NCBI RefSeq assembly: GCF_011320095.1
Contig: NZ_JAANOY010000002.1
Location: forward strand, 186,001 to 250,000
Direction: 5' to 3'
Origin: Cognatiluteimonas telluris
GTDB lineage: Bacteria > Pseudomonadota > Gammaproteobacteria > Xanthomonadales > Xanthomonadaceae
Length of the DNA stretch: 64,000 nt
Shown here in pieces: positions 8,135 through 16,923 of the stretch. How positions within the stretch are numbered: position 1 is the first letter of the stretch; each line of letters starts with the position of its first letter. The notes under the pieces were generated by a model. It made no database searches. It was not told the DNA's origin and was given only the letters and a program-made list of their open reading frames with translations. Made by a program: the position numbers and the translations under genes.

Positions 8135-8850
8135 TAGCCGCCGACAACCAACATGAGCATCTTCAGAGCCGGAATGAGAGCCCAGCCGACCACTAAAGCC
8201 GTCAGTCGAAATCTCGGTGCTGGATAATCGAGCCCGCGCGCGATGCCTAGGATAGCGACACTGGCAACAGCGCCAGAGCAAACAAGGGCTCCCATTATTC
8301 CAGCGGCACACAGCAGCGCGCCGACAACCATGCCGACCAGTCTCATGCCCCAAAGCGCCCCTCCGTCGGGCGAGCCATGAGAAAGCAGCAGCAGGGAAAT
8401 TGGATTCGATTCGGGCTTGGAATAAAAAATACCGAAGACAGATGCGCCGGCCACAGCGAAGAGGTACCCCAGAACCGGCCCCCAGTGTGGGTCTTCAGCC
8501 GATTGATCTAGCGAGGCGTGGGCTATCCCACGCGCTGCTATCCAAGAGCCTACCCACACTGCAATAGCCGGTAACGTGTCAGGCGAATCGAAGCGTCCTT
8601 CCACCCTCCAACCCAAAGTAAAAGGCAGCCATCCCCAGACCAGAGCGGTGAGGATCACTGCAAGCTTCGTACTGCCGTCTACAGCGTTTCCTGCCTTTTG
8701 TGCCCCTCGCACGTCTCGAAGCGTCGCTGGAATAGCGACCGCCCCTAGAAGGCCGGCACATACAACGATGCGGCCGGACCAGGAGTCGAAACGCCACATT
8801 GCGATAAGGATCGCGATTAATGCCGCGATAAAGCTCTTGATCCCCGGCAT
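8134..8850 (-). CDS. Hypothetical multi-pass membrane protein
   Basis: A 238-residue integral membrane protein with about six or seven hydrophobic segments: residues 6-18, 26-44, 62-82, 93-110, 125-143, 165-200 and 213-235. There is a soluble loop with RDVRGAQKAGNAVDGS near 45-60. It has no recognised signature. GGAGGGGG lies directly upstream of the ATG. The gene is divergent from an XRE regulator only 66 bases away, which suggests that the regulator controls it. It forms a two-gene operon with the 81-residue protein. Confidence 0.65.
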   Translation of the reverse strand: MPGIKSFIAALIAILIAMWRFDSWSGRIVVCAGLLGAVAIPATLRDVRGAQKAGNAVDGSTKLAVILTALVWGWLPFTLGWRVEGRFDSPDTLPAIAVWVGSWIAARGIAHASLDQSAEDPHWGPVLGYLFAVAGASVFGIFYSKPESNPISLLLLSHGSPDGGALWGMRLVGMVVGALLCAAGIMGALVCSGAVASVAILGIARGLDYPAPRFRLTALVVGWALIPALKMLMLVVGG

Positions 8851-8916
8851 GCCCCCTCCGTACGAAGTGACTTATAGTCCGTGGTCTGAAAGTCTACACC
8901 CGGCCAACGTTGCCGA

Positions 8917-9204
8917 GTGGACATCTCGAGCTATGTAGGACCCGCCATTCGCTTGCTACGCGAGAAGGCGCTCGTTTCGCAGGAGGAGCTCGCCGGGCGG
9001 GCCGAATTGGACCGCACATACGTAAGCGGAATCGAGCGGGGTCGGCGGAACCCATCCGTAAAGTCGTTGCAACGGGTCGCCAATGCACTGGGCGTTTCTT
9101 TGGAAGTGATATTTATCCAAGCTCGCGCCCTAGCCGACCAAGCAGAGGGTGAGCAGCGGACGATGAGGGAGAAATTGATAATCCGACATCGATCGCGCGC
9201 TTAA
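8917..9204 (+). CDS. XRE family transcriptional regulator
   Basis: A 95-residue protein with a classic helix-turn-helix: AIRLLREKALVSQEELAGRAELDRTYVSGIERGRRNPSVKSLQRVANAL. It is of the SinR/C.AhdI-like single-domain type often used as restriction-modification or phage-type controllers. The start appears to be GTG at 8917, as an in-frame stop (8887) and no ATG lie upstream. It sits divergently next to the membrane-protein operon, so it probably regulates that operon and itself. No restriction enzyme gene is nearby. Confidence 0.8.
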   Translation: MDISSYVGPAIRLLREKALVSQEELAGRAELDRTYVSGIERGRRNPSVKSLQRVANALGVSLEVIFIQARALADQAEGEQRTMREKLIIRHRSRA

Positions 9205-9411
9205 GAATGATCCAGCGTTTGAGCGCCCAGCAAATGCGCCAGAACCTTGGAACATATGCAGCACTGCTTTGCCGTAAGAAATTCAAGCGCGGCGGATGCT
9301 CCGACTGCTGCGCTCAGGCAGCCTTGCAAGAGTTTTCGGATAACGCAGAATCACTGAATGTCCGCTATCGGCCAATTGCGGACATCCAGCCCGAGCAAGC
9401 GGCGGCGCAAT

Positions 9412-9909
9412 TTAGTCAGGATGGATCGCCATCCCCAAGGCCCTGAGGATCCTTACAAAGGCTGCGTCCCATTCCCCTGCCAAAGCCGTGAAATGCGCGC
9501 GGAGTGTGCCGTGCACGGTGCGCGCTTGCTTGGAGGCCACCGCGCGCTCAGACGGGGGCCCATGGCCCTTCAGAACGCTGCGCAGGTTGTGTAGCCTGCT
9601 TCCTTGAGCCTCGAAGAAGGCCCGCAACAGGCGCAGGGATTGCCACAGCTTGTCGATTATCCGCCCGGCATCGGTAGCAACCTTTTGCAGGGGCTTTTGC
9701 ACGAACCCTTCGACCAGCAGTTGGTCCAGCGCCAGGATCTCGTCGCCCCACTCCGACACCGAGTCAGTTGCTGGATACCGTGCCGCAACCGAAAGCTCGT
9801 CGCCGCGCACCCTCCGCCATGGCGGCGGAGCCTCGTCGAGCTGGCTGATCTTGTACTTGAGCGAGTCCAATGGGTGGGGCCAACGCATCCTTGCAATGGC
9901 GTACGACAA
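9412..9909 (-). CDS. Hypothetical protein downstream of an XRE repressor
   Basis: A protein of about 165 residues, helical, with no recognised motif. Blocks include GDEILALDQLLVEGFVQKPLQKVATDAGRIIDKLWQ and LRLLRAFFEAQGSRLHNLRSVLKG. The first possible codon is TTG at 9909; the ATG at 9888 (MRWPHPLDSLKYKI) is an alternative. It follows the XRE gene at 9983-10333 on the same strand with a 73-base gap, so regulator and target may form one transcript. Real but of unknown function is my best reading. Confidence 0.5.
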   Translation of the reverse strand: MSYAIARMRWPHPLDSLKYKISQLDEAPPPWRRVRGDELSVAARYPATDSVSEWGDEILALDQLLVEGFVQKPLQKVATDAGRIIDKLWQSLRLLRAFFEAQGSRLHNLRSVLKGHGPPSERAVASKQARTVHGTLRAHFTALAGEWDAAFVRILRALGMAIHPD

Positions 9910-9982
9910 ATCCCCAGCGAGGATTCTCGAATAGACAATGGCTCACGCCGCTAGTCTTTCGTTACGGTCGTCTTGGCTCGCG

Positions 9983-10333
9983 TCAATCTATCAACGCCTC
10001 GAGCAGCCGGCACGCCACTGCCCTCCTTTTTGCCGGAAGTCTGCGCAGCAACTCCAGCACGCGGGTCTCGACATGATCCTGGGCGAAGTCGGCCAGCGTC
10101 ACGGCCACTTCAAATTCGTCTCCAGTCGGACGTATATGGCCACGACCAGTCGCCAACCACTCGAATCGAACTCCGGTCATCGTCGCAACCTGGGCGAGGT
10201 TGGCGGTGCTGGGTGATGTTCCTGCTGACTGCTCCCACTGCGCGACCGCACTGCGACTAATCCCCAATCGTTCTGCGATGTCGACTTGGGACAACTTCGC
10301 GTCGCATCGCGCGCGCCGGAGTCTGGCTGGCAT
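9983..10333 (-). CDS. XRE/phage repressor-like regulator
   Basis: A 116-residue protein. The N-terminal helix-turn-helix reads LRRARCDAKLSQVDIAERLGISRSAVAQWEQ, then TANLAQVATMTGVRFEWLATGRG, the pattern of Cro/CI-type proteins, where the WLATGRG motif is common. The C-terminal 45 residues form a helical domain (DHVETRVLELLRRLPAKRRAVACRLLEALI), perhaps for dimerisation. It is divergent from the RHS gene across a 354-base region and could control it. Confidence 0.78.
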   Translation of the reverse strand: MPARLRRARCDAKLSQVDIAERLGISRSAVAQWEQSAGTSPSTANLAQVATMTGVRFEWLATGRGHIRPTGDEFEVAVTLADFAQDHVETRVLELLRRLPAKRRAVACRLLEALID

Positions 10334-10687
10334 AAGGACATTAAGCGCCTGCGTCTATGGGAGGACATTTCGCCGGTTAGCATTTCTAACACAACATTGC
10401 CAAGAATCACTAACCTTGTCGAAAATCCTTCGTGAAAAACGGAATGGCTTTCGCTCAGGTGAGCCGGGCTAACTCCCCACGCGTTTGCCTTATCGCCAAT
10501 AGCCGGGCATTAAACACGCGAGGTATTGGGGAACTGGGTAGTACTGCAGGCCGTGAAACAACAAGTCGCGGCTGCCGCCCGCGCGCGGGCTTTCGCTTCA
10601 ACCAACAGAGCGTCGGCAGCGTGCACCAGTACCGCTGCCGATGCGCACGAATTGGCGTTTGTAAATCTCAAACAGGGGCAAGTGACA
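10334..10687. other. Divergent regulatory region between XRE gene and RHS gene
   Basis: It holds no supported gene. The part near 10334-10440 is AT-richer (CATTTCTAACACAACATTGC), as expected for promoters. AGGGGC at 10674-10679 serves as the ribosome binding site of the RHS gene. A second possible reading frame that extends the RHS protein upstream has no signal peptide and is less likely. Confidence 0.5.
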
Positions 10688-13600
10688 ATGGATTGCATTT
10701 TGAAGGCGCTGGCATGGTGTCTGCTGGCATCGACGCCAGTCACTTCATGGGCTGCGGGTTCGCCATCGCCCAGCACCCGCCCAATGACCAAGCCAGCTCC
10801 AAGTCGAACGCTGGCTGCAGCATTGATTGGCGGAGACGAACTACACGTCTTTGACTGTCGCATGCATCAGCAGTTCGACGACAATTCCTGTGTCGAACCG
10901 TCGCTTGCCCAGCAATTTAATGCATCAGCGTTCGACAGCTTGATCGGGGGCGGCGTCGTCTTCGACCATGTTGTTCAAGAGTATGACTTCCGGTTCACCG
11001 CCCCGGATGGCGTCGTTTCCGACTACAAGTGGACGCTAGAACCCGACTCTTTTGCATCCTGCCCAGGCGCCTACTACAACGTCTTTGTTGACGGCACCTC
11101 GATATGGAAGACGTGCTACGACGGCGGTGTCTACCAAGGCCACCCGCCGTATCGCAAAGCCGGCAACTGGAAAATTGAACTCCTCGAGGACGGGGCAGTG
11201 AAGTGGACAGCCTTCGCTTCCCTGAAGGAGGGAGAAATCCACAAGGACTCCGGCGACGACCAGACTGGATTGATCTCCCAGCCGCTCCAGTTCCCGCCTG
11301 TCTACAGTCTTCGGCATTACGACGGCGCCCTGGTCGATGCTGCTCAAAGCAGCCATGGCCAGCCAACCAATGTGTCATTCACGATCGCTGGCCCGGCCAG
11401 GGCAGGCGGCTCGGCAATCAGTCCCGCCTATCCGGATCACGGCACCAGCCAGCAGCTCAACGTAACGCTGGGGAGCAAGACTGGAACGTACACCGTCAAC
11501 GCCACTTTGACCGGAGCCAAGCTGGCCAGCCCGTTTACGTTCAATGCGGCCACCCGGCTGACGCCAAACGACCACGGCGACAACGCGGAAGGAAACGGAA
11601 ACGAGACCTGCTCCTCGATGGTTGGCGACCCGATTGCCGTGGGCATTGGCAACAGTTTCCAGCAGGAAGCCGACTATGTCCGCACCGGCTTGTCCCCGCT
11701 CGAGTTCGTGCGCTCGTACAACGCACTGGGTTCGCGTTCGACGTTGATGCTGAATTACTGGACGACAACCTTCGATCGCTCAGTGACGCCTCCCGCAATC
11801 GCGGGCGCGCCCGTCCGGATCCGTCGCCCAGATGGCCGGGTCATCCCTTATTTTCTCGTCAATGGCGGCTACGTCACCCGCCCGTACTGGCACGGTGTCC
11901 TGCGTGCAGTTGGAAGTGGCTGGCAGTACGTGGACGAGGACAACGTCACCGAAAACTATGACGCCCAGGGCCACTGGACAACCATCAGCGACGCTGACGG
12001 AAGGATGCTCACAGCAACGTACACCAAAGGGCTGCTCACCAAGGTTGCGGCCAATACTGGCGAGTTCCTGATCTTCACGTACAACACCTACAACCAGCTG
12101 GCGACGGCGACCGACCAGGCCAATCGCGTCTGGACGTATACGTACGACGGATATTCCAACCTCACCCAGGTCAGGCAGCCCGACGGCGTTTACAAGACTT
12201 ACCACTACGAGTCATCGGCCAGCCCGTTCCTGATCACCGGCGAAAGCATCGGAACGACTCCGACAGCGTCCCAGGCCCAGCGTTATGTCACATGGGAGTT
12301 TGACTCCGCCGGCCGAGCGACAGTCAATTACTTCGGCAACGTTGATAACGGCACCAACCAGAGGCGTTTTGACATCGCTTACAACGATGCTGACGGTACC
12401 CGTCTGGTTACGGACGGTGTGGGCAATCAAAGTCTCTACAAGACGCAGCTTATCAACGGGCGCGGTTTCGTCGACGGAGTGGTTGGGCCGGGCTTTTCGA
12501 GCTGCGGAGTGGCTGATTCTGAAGTCGTTCGCGACGACCTGATGAATGTGACCAGCGCCACCGCGTTTGGTCGCGTAACTCAGTTCGGGGGCTACGACGC
12601 GAAAGGCCAGTACGCGGTCAAGATCGAAGCGGCTGGAAAGCCGGACGCCAGGCGCACCGAATACACGTACGATGCCCGCTTCATCGGCAAGCCCACGGTG
12701 ATCACAGAGTCTTCGGTCGCACCGGGCAAGGTAAAAGCGACCCGGCTGACGTACGATGCGGCCGGCCACCTTGCCGCAACGGAAGTTTCGGGGTTCCAAC
12801 CGGATGGAACGCCTGTCTCGCGTAGCGTCGCTGTTCAATACAACGGCCCGTACGGCCAGGTCTCGCAAATCGACGGACCGCGCACAGATGTCGCCGACAT
12901 CACCTATTTCGACTATGACTCGACGACCAAGCGTTTGTTGCGCGTCACTGCAGCCAATGGTGTCGTTGAAAGAAGCAACATCACCTATACGCCAACGGGC
13001 AACGTCGCTTCGGAAGACCGGCCGAACGGCGTGCACGTGGCCTACAGCTATTACGCCGGGAACGATTTGCTGAAGTCGGTGACGGAGACCGCGACCGGCA
13101 TGGTCCGCTCGGCAACCTGGACGTATACCGACCGCCGGTTCGTCCAATCCATCACCTTCAGCGACGGAGCGCATCCAGACCTGGCGACGATTTTTGCCTA
13201 TACCGCTGCCGGCGATCTCGCGAGCGTGGCATCCCCAGGGGTCGCGCAGATCACCTACAGCTACGATCATGCCGGTAACCGCCTGCGCGATAGCAACACG
13301 TTCATCGGCGGCAGCGAGTATCGCTGGGTGCAGCGCATGTTCGACGAGTATGGCCGCGTACGCCAACTCATCAATCCGGACAACACGTCATTCACGTACT
13401 TCCATCCGGAAGGCACGTTGACGCACGCAATCGACGGGCGCGGCAAGGACACCACATACCAGTACGACGATTTCAAGCGCCTGATCCAGGTGGTGCAACC
13501 AGGCCAACTGCCGACGCAATTTGGCTACGACGTCCAGGACCGCCTGACCAGCGTGACCGATGCCAACCAGGCCACGACACTGCAGACCTACGACGACCTC

Positions 13601-15898
13601 GGAAACCGGCTGGGGCTGAGCAGTCCCGATACCGGCATCGCGACCTTCGATTACGACGCTGCCGGCAATCCCACCCGCGCCACCGACGCACTGTCGCAGA
13701 CCACGACTTCCACGTTCGATGCGTTGAACCGTGTCAAGACTGTGGACCGGGCCGGTACGGCCGATGATGAAACGTACGCGTACGACAGTTGCGCCAACGG
13801 TGCGGGCAAGCTTTGCAGTGTCAGCAACGGGATCGGCGACTTCGTTCGCTACGAGTACGATCCGCTGGGCCGCATTACAAGGCAAACGACCAATGCGGGG
13901 ACGGTGTCCTATCAACGTGATGCGTCGGGTGCGGTCACGGATGTGACCTATCCCTCGCTGCGCGTCGTCCACTTCCTGCATGACGCAGCGGGGCAGACGA
14001 CGGACGTATCGGTGACCGATGGTGCCAACACGTATGTGCTGGCACGCCACATCCAGCATCTTCCATTTGGCCCAGCCAGCGGTTGGAGCGACGGCAACGG
14101 CCTGACGGAAGTCCGGCAGTACGACAAGCAATATCGGCCCCTGCGTTTCACCATCAGCGGCGCCACCACGATCGATTACAGCCGTTACGACGGCAACAGC
14201 AATCTACTTCAGCGCAATGTATACGGCGATGCGCAGAGCTTCACCTACGATGCCATGGACCGGCTGGCTGCCGCCTCCGGTGCGTTTGGTGAGCGCAGCT
14301 ACGGCTATGACCCCGCGGGCAATCGCACCAGCCTGACTGCTGACGGACAGACCACCCTGTCCAGCTACGAGCCACAATCCAACCGACTGCTGGCCGACGG
14401 TCAATGGACCTACCTACGCGACGCCAACGGCAATGAAACCGAACGCAAGGCGCCGGATGGGCATGGTTGGGACTTGACGAGCACCGCAAACAACCGGTTG
14501 CTCGGTATCACCGACTTGCAGAATCCGGCCATGGTACTGGGCGGATACCGGTACAACGCCCTCGGACAACGCACCGTCAAAGGCACCCCCTATGGCGACA
14601 CGCGTTTCATCTATGGGTTGTCCGGGGAGTTGCTCGCCGAGCTGACGGCCGAAGGCAGCGTGACCCAGGAGTATGTCTACCTGGACGGCGCGCCGATCGC
14701 CTTGCTGGGTGTGCCGACCGCGACGGACGCCCCCTTCCTTGCGGACCAGATCATCGACAACCCGGCGAGCGATCCCAATTGCGCCAGCAAGAAGGCCAGC
14801 CTCGCCGTCAATGGCAGCTACCTGCAATGTGCGGTCGGGACTCATTGGTACTTCCTGTCATGGCCGTGGGAGCCGCCGGTCAGCGGCGACTACGACGTTT
14901 CGGTCATGGCCGCCTGGACCTCGACGCAGCAGTGCTACACCTTCAGTCTCGATGGCCGGTTCTGCACCACTGCCGGGATGCCGGCGGGCAGTTGGTTGTC
15001 TTTGGGCCGGCATCACATCGGCGCAGGGTTGACCGAACCGGGCATCGAATCGTCCTTGCACACCTCAGCCATCAACATGGACGCGATTCGCTACGTGCTA
15101 GTCCACAGGGACCTGACCGACCGCGATTACAAGTATGTGCATACCGATGCGCTTGGAACGCCGCTACGCGTCACGGACAAGACCGGCACCGTGGTCTGGG
15201 AGGCGAGCTACGATCCGTTTGGAAGGGCGACGGTGGATGAAGACCCCGACGGCAATGGGGTTCACCAGACGCTGAACCTGCGGTTTCCGGGGCAGTATTA
15301 CGACGCTGAGAGCGGGCTGCAGTACAACTACCACCGCGACTATGACCCGGCGGATGGACGCTATCTGGAGAGCGATCCGATTGGGTTGGCGGGGGGAATT
15401 AATAGCTATTCCTATGTCGGGGGGGATCCGATCGGAAATGTCGATCCGCTCGGATTAGAGCAGGGCGTGGCATATACAGCGATCTATGCGGGCGATGGTG
15501 GAGTTCCGCAACAGACGTATATTCCGGTAAATGTTCAAGTAGGTCTCGGAGTTACAGGAACCGGAATCATGTCAATAAACGGCGAGTTCGGCGTCGGCAT
15601 TGACACCAACGGTCGGGCTTGTGGCTATCGGAAGGTTTGCACGTCTAACATTGGCGACAATATCGGAGCCTACGCCGGAGGCGGCGTTGCCTGCTCAGCA
15701 GGAACTGGCGGTTTATCGCGCGGCTTGTCGCGCACAACCCAGTATGTTTTGGAGGGTGGAGAATGGATTACCGCAGGTGGGGGTGTGGAGGTTGACCAAG
15801 GTTCAGGTGCAGTGAGTATTGGCCGCGGGCTTATTGGCGTCGGCCAAGGCGGCTTCATTGGTAAGTCAACTTGCGAAACGCGCATGGTTTGCTGGTAG
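10688..15898 (+). CDS. RHS/YD-repeat polymorphic toxin-like protein
   Basis: A 1736-residue exported protein. A Sec signal peptide (residues 1-23, CILKALAWCLLASTPVTSWAAG) is followed by a unique N-terminal region to about 300. A DUF6531-type block then starts at Gly313 (GDPIAVGIGNSFQQEADY). Many YD repeats (YDAAGN, YDALNR, YDPFGR forms) build the RHS shell. A golvesin-like beta domain seems to be inserted at about 1350-1472. The RHS core ends with DPIGL (1563) and DPLGL (1586-1590), where such proteins are usually cleaved. The last 146 residues are a glycine-rich tip with several cysteines and no recognised toxin motif. The start at 10688 is set by the signal peptide. A small membrane protein follows at once. 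Confidence 0.88.
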   Translation: MDCILKALAWCLLASTPVTSWAAGSPSPSTRPMTKPAPSRTLAAALIGGDELHVFDCRMHQQFDDNSCVEPSLAQQFNASAFDSLIGGGVVFDHVVQEYDFRFTAPDGVVSDYKWTLEPDSFASCPGAYYNVFVDGTSIWKTCYDGGVYQGHPPYRKAGNWKIELLEDGAVKWTAFASLKEGEIHKDSGDDQTGLISQPLQFPPVYSLRHYDGALVDAAQSSHGQPTNVSFTIAGPARAGGSAISPAYPDHGTSQQLNVTLGSKTGTYTVNATLTGAKLASPFTFNAATRLTPNDHGDNAEGNGNETCSSMVGDPIAVGIGNSFQQEADYVRTGLSPLEFVRSYNALGSRSTLMLNYWTTTFDRSVTPPAIAGAPVRIRRPDGRVIPYFLVNGGYVTRPYWHGVLRAVGSGWQYVDEDNVTENYDAQGHWTTISDADGRMLTATYTKGLLTKVAANTGEFLIFTYNTYNQLATATDQANRVWTYTYDGYSNLTQVRQPDGVYKTYHYESSASPFLITGESIGTTPTASQAQRYVTWEFDSAGRATVNYFGNVDNGTNQRRFDIAYNDADGTRLVTDGVGNQSLYKTQLINGRGFVDGVVGPGFSSCGVADSEVVRDDLMNVTSATAFGRVTQFGGYDAKGQYAVKIEAAGKPDARRTEYTYDARFIGKPTVITESSVAPGKVKATRLTYDAAGHLAATEVSGFQPDGTPVSRSVAVQYNGPYGQVSQIDGPRTDVADITYFDYDSTTKRLLRVTAANGVVERSNITYTPTGNVASEDRPNGVHVAYSYYAGNDLLKSVTETATGMVRSATWTYTDRRFVQSITFSDGAHPDLATIFAYTAAGDLASVASPGVAQITYSYDHAGNRLRDSNTFIGGSEYRWVQRMFDEYGRVRQLINPDNTSFTYFHPEGTLTHAIDGRGKDTTYQYDDFKRLIQVVQPGQLPTQFGYDVQDRLTSVTDANQATTLQTYDDLGNRLGLSSPDTGIATFDYDAAGNPTRATDALSQTTTSTFDALNRVKTVDRAGTADDETYAYDSCANGAGKLCSVSNGIGDFVRYEYDPLGRITRQTTNAGTVSYQRDASGAVTDVTYPSLRVVHFLHDAAGQTTDVSVTDGANTYVLARHIQHLPFGPASGWSDGNGLTEVRQYDKQYRPLRFTISGATTIDYSRYDGNSNLLQRNVYGDAQSFTYDAMDRLAAASGAFGERSYGYDPAGNRTSLTADGQTTLSSYEPQSNRLLADGQWTYLRDANGNETERKAPDGHGWDLTSTANNRLLGITDLQNPAMVLGGYRYNALGQRTVKGTPYGDTRFIYGLSGELLAELTAEGSVTQEYVYLDGAPIALLGVPTATDAPFLADQIIDNPASDPNCASKKASLAVNGSYLQCAVGTHWYFLSWPWEPPVSGDYDVSVMAAWTSTQQCYTFSLDGRFCTTAGMPAGSWLSLGRHHIGAGLTEPGIESSLHTSAINMDAIRYVLVHRDLTDRDYKYVHTDALGTPLRVTDKTGTVVWEASYDPFGRATVDEDPDGNGVHQTLNLRFPGQYYDAESGLQYNYHRDYDPADGRYLESDPIGLAGGINSYSYVGGDPIGNVDPLGLEQGVAYTAIYAGDGGVPQQTYIPVNVQVGLGVTGTGIMSINGEFGVGIDTNGRACGYRKVCTSNIGDNIGAYAGGGVACSAGTGGLSRGLSRTTQYVLEGGEWITAGGGVEVDQGSGAVSIGRGLIGVGQGGFIGKSTCETRMVCW

Positions 15899-15907
15899 GA
15901 GTTTAAT

Positions 15908-16096
15908 ATGTTCCGCGGACTTCTCATCGGAATAGCAGGCGTTATCGTCTGTTTTGCTGGATATTTGGTGGGCTACATAATTCGGCCGATCGGTATCCTA
16001 GTAATCATCGCTGGCGTCTGCACTGTATTTGTCGGATTTTACTTACATGTCTCAGTTTTCATCGAACGAATAAGCAAAAGAAGACATGATGGTTAA
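15908..16096 (+). CDS. Two-helix membrane protein, probable immunity to the RHS tip
   Basis: A 62-residue protein that is almost wholly membrane-embedded: helices at about residues 3-25 (GLLIGIAGVIVCFAGYLVGYI) and 29-50 (GILVIIAGVCTVFVGFYLHV), and a basic C-terminus (ERISKRRHDG). The ribosome binding site AGGAG overlaps the stop codon of the RHS gene, so the two are coupled. In RHS loci the gene directly after the toxin tip normally encodes its immunity protein. A membrane immunity protein would fit a tip that attacks or forms pores in the inner membrane. This is inferred from position and topology only. Confidence 0.6.
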   Translation: MFRGLLIGIAGVIVCFAGYLVGYIIRPIGILVIIAGVCTVFVGFYLHVSVFIERISKRRHDG

Positions 16097-16192
16097 TCCA
16101 ACTATCGGGTCAGATCCATTTTTCCAAAATGGCTAAATCCGAGCATTTAGCTGCACGAGCGACGATGCGTGGAAGAGCACCGATTGCGTTCC

Positions 16193-16218
16193 GGGTGTGC
16201 CGACCGCGACGGACGCCC
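16193..16218 (+). repeat. Displaced copy of a piece of the RHS gene
   Basis: These 26 bases are identical to 14707-14732 inside the RHS gene (GGGTGTGCCGACCGCGACGG and onward), and the next 15 or so are similar with a small indel. It is a remnant of a second RHS 3' end, now joined to IS3 sequence. Confidence 0.75.
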
Positions 16219-16464
16219 CTACCTGGCGGACCGCGCCAGTGCTCGGCGCAACCGCATCAGTTCGGCTTGCTCGAGTGAGCGTCGGCCAGACCCCGGAAAC
16301 GCTCCCTTCTCGCCATGTGACTGCATGGTCTGATTCCACTTGTACAGCCGATTGCGCGGCACTCCGAGTTCGCGCGAGAGCTGAGCGATTGACTTATCGC
16401 CGCTACGCATCTGCCGCACTGCCTCACGTTTGAAGTCCGCCGTGAATTACTGACGCTTGAGCAT
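16219..16464 (-). pseudogene. Broken IS3-family transposase orfA
   Basis: On the minus strand an ATG at 16464 begins MLKRQ, followed by an in-frame TAA (16447-16449), and then FTADFKREAVRQMRSGDKSIAQLSRELGVPRNRLYKWN and onward. This is the helix-turn-helix OrfA of IS3-like transposases. The leader before it (to about 16525) has the usual pattern with GGACACCTGATAACGGGG. The frame ends at 16219 where it fuses with the RHS fragment, so the C-terminus and all of orfB are missing. The copy is inactive. Confidence 0.8.
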
Positions 16465-16923
16465 CGAATACCTCCGGGACGATTGTCCCCGTTATCAGGT
16501 GTCCTAAAACCCGGGCCGCTCCAGAGCCGAGGGTGCCTGATTCAGTGGACAGGCGAACTCTCGAAGACGCGTGAAAAATGGCTACCCTTGCGGCCTATTT
16601 TAAGTTCTTGGATCAAGCTACCGTCAAACCTACCGTCAATCGCGCGCATTGATCGCCGGGAGCTTGAACTTGAGGCTCTTCTCGCCTTTGGGGATTTGCC
16701 CAACCGCATACGCTCTAGGAAAGACTTCGTACGTGGAACTCTTTGTCGAACGCCGTACTCCCGCCGATCGCACATCGAGCCCGCGTCGTGCTTCGATTAG
16801 AGTGTGCGGTGTGACCGACCCGTCCAAGGTGATTGACGTCAACCTGTTCGATGATCCGCGCTCCGGGAACCTCACGGGCCATCGGGTATGGGCGCCTAAG
16901 TATCGCCTCGGCTGAGACGCGCG
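16465..16923. other. IS3 leader and unassigned sequence
   Basis: The first 60 bases appear to be the noncoding leader and end of the IS3 fragment. The remainder carries short overlapping frames on both strands, none with a recognisable family or ribosome binding site. It also serves as the 5' flank of the following gene pair, so promoter elements are expected here but no clear match was seen. Confidence 0.5.

Noticed and set aside
16649-16915. 88-codon frame upstream of the PARP-like gene
   Set aside because: TTG start without a ribosome binding site and no family resemblance; several equally long frames overlap it on the other strand.
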